This document shows positions 26,408 to 33,557 of a stretch of 64,000 nucleotides of DNA, one piece after another. The notes under the pieces were generated by a model. The model had not been told where the DNA came from. It saw nothing but the letters and a program-made list of their open reading frames with translations, and did not search any database. The position numbers and the translations under genes were made by a program. Origin of the DNA: Acidimicrobiales bacterium. Its GTDB lineage: Bacteria > Actinomycetota > Acidimicrobiia > Acidimicrobiales > Aldehydirespiratoraceae. Numbering within the stretch: position 1 is the stretch's first letter; every line of letters starts with the position of its first letter. The stretch spans positions 3,614,263 through 3,678,262 of the forward strand of contig JAWPML010000001.1 in assembly GCA_033344915.1 (NCBI GenBank), given 5' to 3'.

Positions 26408-26965
26408 GTGAACACTCTTCTCAGATCGGAGCGCAGGGTGCCATCACGTCGCCCACCGCGAATCCACCGGACGATCGAGCACGAAGCGACGATCCATCGA
26501 CGCTTCGCCGATGTCCTCGAGATCGTCGAGCGTCACTGCCCGCAGATGTTGCATGTGGGCACGGTCGCCGCCGACCGTGCCGCGTGCGTGCTCGCCCCCG
26601 AGTTCGGCGCGCTCGAACACTTCGATCCCGACGAGAAGCTCGTGGTCGTCATCCTCGACGACGCGTCCGCGATGAGTGCCCGTCACTGTGCGGTGGAGTT
26701 CGTCTGGCAGGCCGATCGCGATGCCCGGCTGCTCGCCAACGTCAGTTGTCGGCTGGACTTCCGGGCCCTCGACTCGGGCGGGCAGCGGGCCACGACCGAG
26801 GTGCGGCTCCACGCCGAGTACGACCCGCCGCAGCGGCACCGCGGGTCCTCCGACAAGATCCTGCTCGGACGGCGGGTGGTTCGTGCTGCGCTGGACAGCC
26901 TGCTCGACGAGATCGTCCGGTTCGTCGAGAACTACGAGGAGACGATCGAGCTGCGGCTCGCCTGA
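26408..26965 (+). CDS. Hypothetical protein divergent from the RimK operon
   Basis: 185 residues from the GTG at 26408. No family recognised. No signal peptide or membrane segment. A central beta-rich part (KLVVVILDDAS, AVEFVWQADRDARLLANVS, TTEVRLHAEYDPP) and a helical end (ALDSLLDEIVRFVENYEETIEL) would suit an SRPBCC-like or similar alpha+beta fold, but that is weak. It shares the TetR operator region with the RimK operon, so it may belong to the same regulon. Confidence 0.6.
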   Translation: MNTLLRSERRVPSRRPPRIHRTIEHEATIHRRFADVLEIVERHCPQMLHVGTVAADRAACVLAPEFGALEHFDPDEKLVVVILDDASAMSARHCAVEFVWQADRDARLLANVSCRLDFRALDSGGQRATTEVRLHAEYDPPQRHRGSSDKILLGRRVVRAALDSLLDEIVRFVENYEETIELRLA

Positions 26966-27124
26966 TCACGCACGGGTCGGGGCGTCGGCCAACCGGTCGT
27001 GGAGTCGGTCGCGCAACTCCGTTGGATCGAGCTCGGTCCAACTACGGCGCCGGCGGGTGGCGACCACCGCCCCGGCCGTCACCCCGGCGACTCCCGCGAG
27101 TCCGATCAGCTTCCAGATGCGCAT
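26966..27124 (-). CDS. Small single-pass membrane protein
   Basis: 52 residues from the ATG at 27124. One hydrophobic segment (LIGLAGVAGVTAGAVVA) is followed by an RRRR stop-transfer cluster and a charged cytoplasmic tail. An upstream in-frame ATG at 27259 would give 97 residues but overlaps the divergent 27150 gene. Function unknown. Confidence 0.5.
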   Translation of the reverse strand: MRIWKLIGLAGVAGVTAGAVVATRRRRSWTELDPTELRDRLHDRLADAPTRA

Positions 27125-27149
27125 CGCCCCATAGGGTAGGACGGGGACG

Positions 27150-27785
27150 ATGAGCGAGACGATGACGCTTGCCGCCGCGGCCGCGGCAACGAGTACCGGC
27201 GACGTCTGGCTCTTCCGCGGGAAGAGTCCGGCCGACCGGGCCATCCGGCTCTTCACCAACAGTCCCGTGAACCATGTGTCGATGGTCGTCGCGCTCGACG
27301 ACCTCCCGCCGCTCCTCTGGCACGCCGAGCTCGGTCAGTCGCTGACCGACGTGTGGACGGCCACCCGGCACCGCGGTGCGCAACTCCACCGGCTCGAACA
27401 CGCGGTGTCGGTGTGGGTGCACACCTACGGCCAGAAGGCCTGGTTCCGCCAGATCGATCGCACCGTCACCCCCGAGATGGAGGACACGATCCTCGCGACC
27501 GTGGCGGAGTTCTCCGGCCGCGCGTTCCCCCGCACGGGGGCGCTCGCGAAGCGGTGGCTGCTCGGCCGGATCCGACGGGGCGTGCCGCTCGAGGATCTCT
27601 ATTGTGCGGAGCTCGTCGCCACGACCTACGAGCGCATCGGCCTGCTGGAAGCGCGGCGCCCGGCGAACTGGTACGACCCCGGGAAGTTCTGGAGCGGTGA
27701 TCGACTCGATCTCGTCGGGGCCACCCTCGGACCCGAGATCCAGATCACCGACATCCCGCCCCCGCCCGGCGACGACCAGCGCTGA
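27150..27785 (+). CDS. Permuted papain-like (NlpC/P60 superfamily) enzyme
   Basis: 211 residues. The order of catalytic residues is permuted: His in PVNHVSMVVALD near residue 44 comes first and Cys in LEDLYCAELVATTY near residue 154 last, as in the YiiX/YaeF and poxvirus G6R group. Such enzymes cleave amide or ester bonds in lipids or peptides. The N-terminal DVWLFRGKSPADRAIRLFT segment is the family start. No clear signal peptide, so likely cytoplasmic. Confidence 0.75.
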   Translation: MSETMTLAAAAAATSTGDVWLFRGKSPADRAIRLFTNSPVNHVSMVVALDDLPPLLWHAELGQSLTDVWTATRHRGAQLHRLEHAVSVWVHTYGQKAWFRQIDRTVTPEMEDTILATVAEFSGRAFPRTGALAKRWLLGRIRRGVPLEDLYCAELVATTYERIGLLEARRPANWYDPGKFWSGDRLDLVGATLGPEIQITDIPPPPGDDQR

Positions 27786-27802
27786 CGCGCCCGCGTCCGG
27801 CG

Positions 27803-29167
27803 TCAGTGCGACGCAGCGAGTTCCACGATCACGTCGGCGGCCCGGGCGGCGTCGGCGACGGTGGTCTTCCACGACGACACGCTGATCCGCATCGCGGCCT
27901 CGCCCCGCCACTGGGTCGGTCCGCACCAGATCCGTCCGTCGGCTGCGATCGTGGCGAGCAGGCGCTCGGTCGTCGGCCCGTCGCGGAAGCGCACGAGCAC
28001 CTGGTTGAGCACCACGTCGTTGAGCACCGCGAACCCCTCCTCGTCGCTCAGACGATCGGCGATGGCAACCGCGCCGGCGCACGACTCCTGGACGAGCGCG
28101 GCGACGCCCTCGCGGCCGAGCGTGCGCAGGACCGCCCACACCTCGATCTGGCGGGCCCGCTGCGACGACTGCGGTGTGTGGTGCATCGCCTCGAACGCAT
28201 CGGCCGGTGGCAGGTAGCCCGCCACGGAGGCGAACGTCCGCCGCAGCGCACCGGGCCGCTGGACGAACGCGATGCCGCAGTCGTAGGTGACGTTGAGCCA
28301 CTTGTGCGCATCGGTCGCGAGCGAGTCCGCCCGGGTGAGCCCCTGCACCAGCTCGGCGCGGGTCGGGTCGGCGAGGGCCCACAAGCCGAACGCGCCGTCG
28401 ACATGGAGCCAGCCGTCACGCGCAGCAGTCCAGTCGGCGATCGCGTCGAACGGGTCGAAGGCGCCCGTGTTGACCTCGCCGGCCTGGGCGCACACGAGGA
28501 TCGGGCCGTCGGCGGGGTCGAGATCGGGGAGTGCGTCGGCCCGGAGCCGGCCCTCGGCGTCGGCCGGGACCGACACGATGCGCTCGCTGCCGAGCCCGAC
28601 GAAGCCGAGGGACTTACGCAGCGTGGAATGGGCCTGGGCCCCGGTGACGACCTGGATCGGCGGGGCACCGAACAGCCCTTGTGTCGGAGCGTCCCACCCG
28701 GCGTCGGCCAGGAGCGCGTCGCGGGCGGCGGCGAGGCAGGAGGCATTGGCGACCGTGGCTCCGGTGACGTAGGCGACGTCGGTGTCGCCCGCGAGACCGA
28801 GCAGGTCGATCAACCAGCCGCGGGTGACGTCGTAGAGTGCGGACGCAACCGGCGACATGACCGGCAGCGCCGCGTTCTGGTCCCAGGCGGCGGTGAGCAT
28901 CGCGGCGCCGAGCGCGGCGGGGTGGGTCGCGCCGGTGACGAAGCCGTAATAGTCGGGCCCGGTGTTGGCCACGGTTGCCGGGCCACCGACCTCGGCGAGC
29001 AGTTCGAGGGTGGCGCCCGGATCGCCCGGTCCGTCGGGCAGCGGACCGGCGAGGCGCTCGAGCGCGGCGACCGCCTCGTCGTCGGGGAACACCCGCCTCC
29101 CGTCGACCGAGGCGGCGTGGTCGAGCGCCCGTTCCGCCGCCGCCCGCACTGCTAGGAGTTCGTCCAT
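27803..29167 (-). CDS. Pyridoxal-phosphate-dependent decarboxylase (group II, aromatic/glutamate type)
   Basis: 454 residues. A decarboxylase-fold PLP enzyme that releases CO2 from an amino acid, commonly an aromatic one or glutamate. The Schiff-base Lys is in SLATDAHKWLNVTYD near residue 290. AYVTGATVANASCLAAAR matches the cofactor phosphate region, and WLHVDGAFGLWA holds the Asp that binds the pyridine nitrogen. Which amino acid is used cannot be read. It is convergent with the permuted papain-like gene. Confidence 0.85.
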   Translation of the reverse strand: MDELLAVRAAAERALDHAASVDGRRVFPDDEAVAALERLAGPLPDGPGDPGATLELLAEVGGPATVANTGPDYYGFVTGATHPAALGAAMLTAAWDQNAALPVMSPVASALYDVTRGWLIDLLGLAGDTDVAYVTGATVANASCLAAARDALLADAGWDAPTQGLFGAPPIQVVTGAQAHSTLRKSLGFVGLGSERIVSVPADAEGRLRADALPDLDPADGPILVCAQAGEVNTGAFDPFDAIADWTAARDGWLHVDGAFGLWALADPTRAELVQGLTRADSLATDAHKWLNVTYDCGIAFVQRPGALRRTFASVAGYLPPADAFEAMHHTPQSSQRARQIEVWAVLRTLGREGVAALVQESCAGAVAIADRLSDEEGFAVLNDVVLNQVLVRFRDGPTTERLLATIAADGRIWCGPTQWRGEAAMRISVSSWKTTVADAARAADVIVELAASH

Positions 29168-29214
29168 GTCCGCATCATGGCACCGCGGACGAGCCGACGA
29201 CGGGCCGACGGTGC

Positions 29215-29922
29215 TCAGACGGTGCCGGCATACAGCACCGCCCCGGTCGGCTGGTCCGACCCGCCGGCGGGCTCGATCGTGACGCCGAAGCCACCGCCGT
29301 CGATGTCGTCGACGTCGAGCACCGCCCGCAGCACGCCGTTGTCGTCGGGACGGAACAACCCCGCGGGGGCGACGCCCTCGTCGAGCAGGAACCAGAGCTC
29401 GTAGATGAATCCGGGTCCGGGGTCGGCGAGTCCGTTGCCGATGACGACGACCTGATCGAGCGCGGCCGACCAGACGACCCGGATTTCACCGTCGTCGCCC
29501 TCGAGGGAGAGCACGACCGCGTCGGGCTCGCCGAGGACCCGTTCGAAGTCGTCGGTTCCGCTGGTGCCGCGGAGCGACACGGCGAAGCCGACGATGGCGA
29601 TCACGGCGGCTGCCGCGGCGGCGAGGAAGCCCGCTCGGCGGGTGCGGTTCCGGCGCCGGTCGGCGAGGTCGACGACGCGGTCGGGAACGATCGGGGGAAT
29701 CTGACGGGTCTGGGCGATCTCGGCCATCACCCGGTCGCCGAGACCGGCGGGGGCGGGCGCGGCGTCGGCGGAGGCGAGGACGGCCGCCGTCTCGCGATAG
29801 TCGACGACGTCGGACGAGCAGATGTCGCACGTCGGGTAGTGGGCCTCGAACGCGGCGCGCTCGTCGTCGTCCAGCGCGTCCAACGCGTACGCCGCGGCGA
29901 GGTGGTGCAGGTCGGCGTTCAT
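29215..29922 (-). CDS. rskA: Anti-sigma-K factor (RskA-like)
   Basis: 235 residues. An N-terminal zinc-associated anti-sigma domain has HHLAAAYALDALDDD then HYPTCDICSSDV (His and CxxC). One membrane segment follows near residue 100 (AGFLAAAAAAVIAIVGFAV), then a periplasmic RskA C-terminal domain (FIYELWFLLDEGVAPAGLF). It should hold the partner sigma factor at the membrane until cleaved. It overlaps the sigma gene stop by 4 bp. Confidence 0.9.
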   Translation of the reverse strand: MNADLHHLAAAYALDALDDDERAAFEAHYPTCDICSSDVVDYRETAAVLASADAAPAPAGLGDRVMAEIAQTRQIPPIVPDRVVDLADRRRNRTRRAGFLAAAAAAVIAIVGFAVSLRGTSGTDDFERVLGEPDAVVLSLEGDDGEIRVVWSAALDQVVVIGNGLADPGPGFIYELWFLLDEGVAPAGLFRPDDNGVLRAVLDVDDIDGGGFGVTIEPAGGSDQPTGAVLYAGTV

Positions 29923-30518
29923 GACGTCACTCCCATCGTGTCTCGTAGTTTGATCAGGCCATCGCGGATACGCGTCTTCGCGGTTCCCTCGGCGACATCG
30001 AGGAGGACGGCGACCTCCCGGTAGGTGTGGCCGCCGTAGTAGGCCAGGGTCACCGCCTCGCGTTGTGTGTCGCTGAGATCGATGAGCGCTCGGCGGACCC
30101 GCTCGCGCTCGAGACTGTCGCCCACCTGCTCGCTGACGGAGTCGTACTCGATGGTGGCGGTCTGGTTGTCACGGTCCTCGCGATCGCGACGGGACTGCTC
30201 GGACCGCACCCGGTCGACCGCCCGGCGGTGCGCGATCGTCGTGGCCCAGGCTCGTGCGGTCCCCTTGCCGGCGTCGAATCGCGGGGCGAGCCTCCACAGC
30301 TCGACGAAGACCTCCTGCGCGACCTCCTCGGCCATCGCCCGGTCCCGCACCACCCGCAGGACGGTGCCGTAGACCAGCGCGGAGGCGGACTCGTAGAAGC
30401 GTCCGAACGCCGCTTCGCTCCCGCGACCGGCCTCCCGCAGCGCGTCGGTCATCAGATCGGCCTCCGCGTCAGGGGGGTCGACCGCGCGCAGGCGACGGAG
30501 GGGGTTCATCTCGTTCAT
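29919..30518 (-). CDS. sigK: ECF sigma factor, SigK type
   Basis: 199 residues. Region 2 (FYESASALVYGTVLRVVRD, then EVAQEVFVELWRLAP) and region 4 (LSDTQREAVTLAYYGGHTYRE, then GTAKTRIRDGLIKLRD) are clear. The ATG at 30518 (MNEMNPLRRL) was chosen; 30509 is possible. The pair with RskA and the adjacent molybdopterin oxidoreductase and fasciclin genes match the composition of the mycobacterial SigK locus. Divergent from the oxidoreductase with 112 bp between them, a likely place for its own target promoter. Confidence 0.9.
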   Translation of the reverse strand: MNEMNPLRRLRAVDPPDAEADLMTDALREAGRGSEAAFGRFYESASALVYGTVLRVVRDRAMAEEVAQEVFVELWRLAPRFDAGKGTARAWATTIAHRRAVDRVRSEQSRRDREDRDNQTATIEYDSVSEQVGDSLERERVRRALIDLSDTQREAVTLAYYGGHTYREVAVLLDVAEGTAKTRIRDGLIKLRDTMGVTS

Positions 30519-30630
30519 TGTCGCTCGCCGGCGGCGTTGGGCATGACCACCGTTCGGAGCGGGCGGGGGGTCGGATTGGATTTCCTCGGACACGACCCAT
30601 CCGCAGGTCCGCCGGCGTCGAACCCCCGCC

Positions 30631-32223
30631 ATGACCTCCACCGACCGCCCGAGTGACGCCGAGTTCCGATCCCCCGTGTTCGCTCGCCCCGGTTGGGTGG
30701 GCGTCGTCGCCGCGGCCGCCGGCGGGCTGTCCGCTGCCGCGGTCGGCCTGGGAGCCGGTGAAGTCGTCGCCGGCCTGAGCTCGAACCTGCGCTCGCCGAT
30801 CCTCGACGTCGGTGACCGGGTCGTCGACCGGGTGCCGTCGTGGGCGAAGGACCTCGCGATCGACTGGTTCGGGACGAACGACAAGATCGCGCTCCTGGTC
30901 GGCATCGCCGCTCTCCTCGCCCTCTACGCCGCCGTCGTGGGCGTGGTCGGGCTCCGGCGCTCCCGCCGTCTCGGCATCGCGGGCATCGCCCTGTTCGGGG
31001 TGCTCGGCACGCTCGCCTCGCTCGGCGCGCGGACCGGGGCGGAGCTCCAGTCGCCGCTGCCGAGCATCGTCGGCAGCGTCGTGGCCGCGACCGCGCTGTG
31101 GTGGCTGGGCCGGCCGTCCCCGGTCCGATCCCGCGGGACCGCCGGGACCGTGCGCCATCCGAGTGAGCGTCGGCGCTTCCTCGCCCAGACGGGCGTGTTG
31201 GCGGTGTCGGCCGCCGTGCTCGGTTCGATCGGCCGCAAGCTCGAGGCCCGCTTCAGCGCGGCCGACTCGCGTGCCGCGATCACCCTGCCCCGGCCGGACG
31301 TGCCGGCCCCCGCCGTGCCCGCCGGCGCGCAGGCCGAGGGCGCGGCGTCGCTCTTCACACCGAACGCGACGTTCTACCGGATCGACACCGCCCTGACGGT
31401 GCCGCAGGTGCCCGCCGAGGGCTGGGAACTGCGGATCCGCGGTCTCGTCGAGCGCGAGCTCCGCCTGTCCTACAACGATCTGCTCACCCGCTCGGTCGAG
31501 GAGCACGACATCACGCTCACGTGCGTGTCGAACACGATCGGCGGCGATCTGATCGGCAACGCCCGCTGGATCGGCGTCCGCCTCGACGATCTGCTCGCCG
31601 AGGCCGGGATCGATCCGGCCGCGGACCAGATCGTCGGCCGGTCGGTGGACGGCTACACCTGCGGGTTCCCGGTCGCCGCCCTCGATGGTCGCAACGCCCT
31701 CGTGGCGGTCGGCATGAACGGTGAACCCCTGCCGCTCGAGCACGGCTTCCCGGCGCGGCTGATCGTGCCCGGGATCTACGGCTACGCGTCGGCCACGAAA
31801 TGGCTGACGGAGATCGAGCTCACGACGTTCGACGACTTCGATCACTACTGGGTGCCGCGGGGCTACGCGGCTCAGGCACCGATCAAGATGCAGAGCAGGA
31901 TCGATCGACCGCGGGGCCTGGACCGCATCCCGCCCGGTCCCTTCGTGATCGGTGGCGTCGCGTGGGCCCAGCCCACCGGCATCGATCGCGTCGAGGTGAA
32001 GATCGACGACGGCGACTGGCTCCCTGCCGAGATGGCCGCCGAGGTCAACGGCTCCACCTGGCGCCAGTGGTCCACCACATGGGACGCCACTCCCGGCCGC
32101 CACACCGTCGAAGTCCGCGCCATCGACAACACCGGAGCAATCCAGACCGACGAGCGCTCCGAACCACTGCCGGACGGAGCATCCGGACACCACACCGTCG
32201 TCGTTCTCGTCGACGAGTCGTGA
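30631..32223 (+). CDS. Membrane-anchored molybdopterin oxidoreductase (sulfite oxidase family)
   Basis: 530 residues. Four membrane segments occupy residues about 20-165. RRFLAQTGVLAVSAAVLG at about 179 then gives an internal twin-arginine-like signal that leads the catalytic domain outside. The molybdenum ligand Cys is in ITLTCVSNTIGG near residue 297, followed by the dimerisation (Mo-co_dimer) domain ending in HHTVVVLVDES. The architecture of TM domain plus SUOX-like domain is common in Actinobacteria. It probably oxidises or reduces an oxygenated sulfur or methionine-type substrate in the cell envelope. Likely in the SigK regulon. Confidence 0.87.
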   Translation: MTSTDRPSDAEFRSPVFARPGWVGVVAAAAGGLSAAAVGLGAGEVVAGLSSNLRSPILDVGDRVVDRVPSWAKDLAIDWFGTNDKIALLVGIAALLALYAAVVGVVGLRRSRRLGIAGIALFGVLGTLASLGARTGAELQSPLPSIVGSVVAATALWWLGRPSPVRSRGTAGTVRHPSERRRFLAQTGVLAVSAAVLGSIGRKLEARFSAADSRAAITLPRPDVPAPAVPAGAQAEGAASLFTPNATFYRIDTALTVPQVPAEGWELRIRGLVERELRLSYNDLLTRSVEEHDITLTCVSNTIGGDLIGNARWIGVRLDDLLAEAGIDPAADQIVGRSVDGYTCGFPVAALDGRNALVAVGMNGEPLPLEHGFPARLIVPGIYGYASATKWLTEIELTTFDDFDHYWVPRGYAAQAPIKMQSRIDRPRGLDRIPPGPFVIGGVAWAQPTGIDRVEVKIDDGDWLPAEMAAEVNGSTWRQWSTTWDATPGRHTVEVRAIDNTGAIQTDERSEPLPDGASGHHTVVVLVDES

Positions 32224-32269
32224 CCGGCCCCCTCCACAACCAACCTCTCCACAAGAAAGAGCAACCCCC

Positions 32270-33460
32270 ATGCGTACCCCGAAGAAGTCCCCCCGAGTGA
32301 AGCGGAGCCACCGGCTCATCGCCCTGCTCGCCGCCTGCAGCCTGCTGTTCGCCGCCTGCAGCGATGACGACACCGACACGACCACCGATCCCGCGCCGGT
32401 CGACAACGCCGACGGCGGTGACGACATGGCCGGGGACGACATGGGAGACATGGACGCCGACATGCTCGGTGCCTTCGGTCCCGCGTGTGGCGCCGTCCCC
32501 GCCGACGGTGAGGGTTCCTTCGCGGGCATGGCGGACGACACCGCGGCCACGGCCGCGTCGGCCAACCCGCTGCTGAGCACGCTCGTGTCCGCCGTGGTCG
32601 AAGCCGATCTCGTCGACACGTTGAACAGCGACGGTCCGTTCACGATCTTCGCCCCGACGAACGATGCGTTCGCCGCGATCCCCGCGGACATCCTCGACGC
32701 GGTGCTCGCCGACAAGGACCTCCTGACCAGCGTGCTCACCTATCACGTGATCGGTGGCCAGTCCTCCGGTGCCGCCGATCTCGGCGCTGCCGGCTCGGCC
32801 GCAACGGTCGAGGGTGGCGATGTCACCTTCGGTGCCGACGGCACGGTCGTCAACGACGCCAACGTGGTCTGCTCCGACGTCTCGGTCGCCAACGGCACCG
32901 TGCACATCATCGATTCGGTCCTGCTGCCGCAGGTCGCCCTCGATGCGATCGCCACGCTTACGGGTGGTAGCGAGGACGCGATGCTCGGCGCCAACGGCGT
33001 CGCCTGCAGCGCCGTCCCGACCGACGGTGAGGGTTCCTTCGCCGGCATGGCGGACGACACCGCGGCCACGGCCGCCTCGGCCAACCCGCTGCTGAGCACG
33101 CTCGTGACCGCAGTGGTCGAAGCGGATCTCGTCGACACGTTGAACAGCGACGGTCCGTTCACGATCTTCGCCCCGACCAACGATGCGTTCGCCGCCATCC
33201 CCGAGGACGATCTCAACGCCGTCCTCGCCGACATCGACACGCTCACCAGCATCCTCACCCTCCACGTGATCGCCGGCGAGCAGATGAGCTCGGCTGACCT
33301 CGTGGAGGCCGGTTCGGCCACCACCGTCAACGGTGCGGACCTCATGTTCGCCGCCGATGGCGATGCGGTCACGGTGAACGGCGTGGCGACCACCATCTGC
33401 CAGGACGTGCCGACGGCCAACGCCACCGTGCACATCATCGACGCCGTGCTGCTTCCCTGA
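32270..33460 (+). CDS. Lipoprotein with two fasciclin (FAS1) domains
   Basis: 396 residues. N-terminal lipobox LFAACS near residue 25 after a basic signal; an acidic Asp/Met-rich linker; then FAS1 domains at about 80-225 and 255-396. Both carry DTLNSDGPFTIFAPTNDAFA, NGTVHIIDSVLLP or close variants. The two repeats are almost identical over some 190 bp of DNA, so the duplication is recent or kept homogeneous. Related to mycobacterial MPT70/MPT83, which SigK controls. Adhesion or redox-linked surface role is likely. Confidence 0.92.
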   Translation: MRTPKKSPRVKRSHRLIALLAACSLLFAACSDDDTDTTTDPAPVDNADGGDDMAGDDMGDMDADMLGAFGPACGAVPADGEGSFAGMADDTAATAASANPLLSTLVSAVVEADLVDTLNSDGPFTIFAPTNDAFAAIPADILDAVLADKDLLTSVLTYHVIGGQSSGAADLGAAGSAATVEGGDVTFGADGTVVNDANVVCSDVSVANGTVHIIDSVLLPQVALDAIATLTGGSEDAMLGANGVACSAVPTDGEGSFAGMADDTAATAASANPLLSTLVTAVVEADLVDTLNSDGPFTIFAPTNDAFAAIPEDDLNAVLADIDTLTSILTLHVIAGEQMSSADLVEAGSATTVNGADLMFAADGDAVTVNGVATTICQDVPTANATVHIIDAVLLP

Positions 33461-33501
33461 CCCCTCCACACGGGTAGCGCGGCCCTCCCCGGGGGAGGGC
33501 G

Positions 33502-33540
33502 AGCGGGCAGGCCTTTCCTTCCAGGGGGCCTGCCCGCTTT
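33502..33540 (+). terminator. Strong hairpin terminator after the fasciclin gene
   Basis: AGCGGGCAGGCC (33502-33513) pairs perfectly with GGCCTGCCCGCT (33527-33538) across a 13-nt loop and is followed by TTT. A second inverted repeat at 33482-33500 (GCCCTCCCC/GGGGAGGGC) lies just before it. The pair separates the fasciclin gene from the convergent transporter. Confidence 0.75.
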
Positions 33541-33557
33541 CGCGCGTGTCGCGCGAT

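Noticed and set aside
30469-32739. A 756-residue frame antisense to the molybdopterin oxidoreductase and fasciclin genes
   Set aside because: Composition is typical of a GC-rich shadow, and both forward genes have clear motifs.
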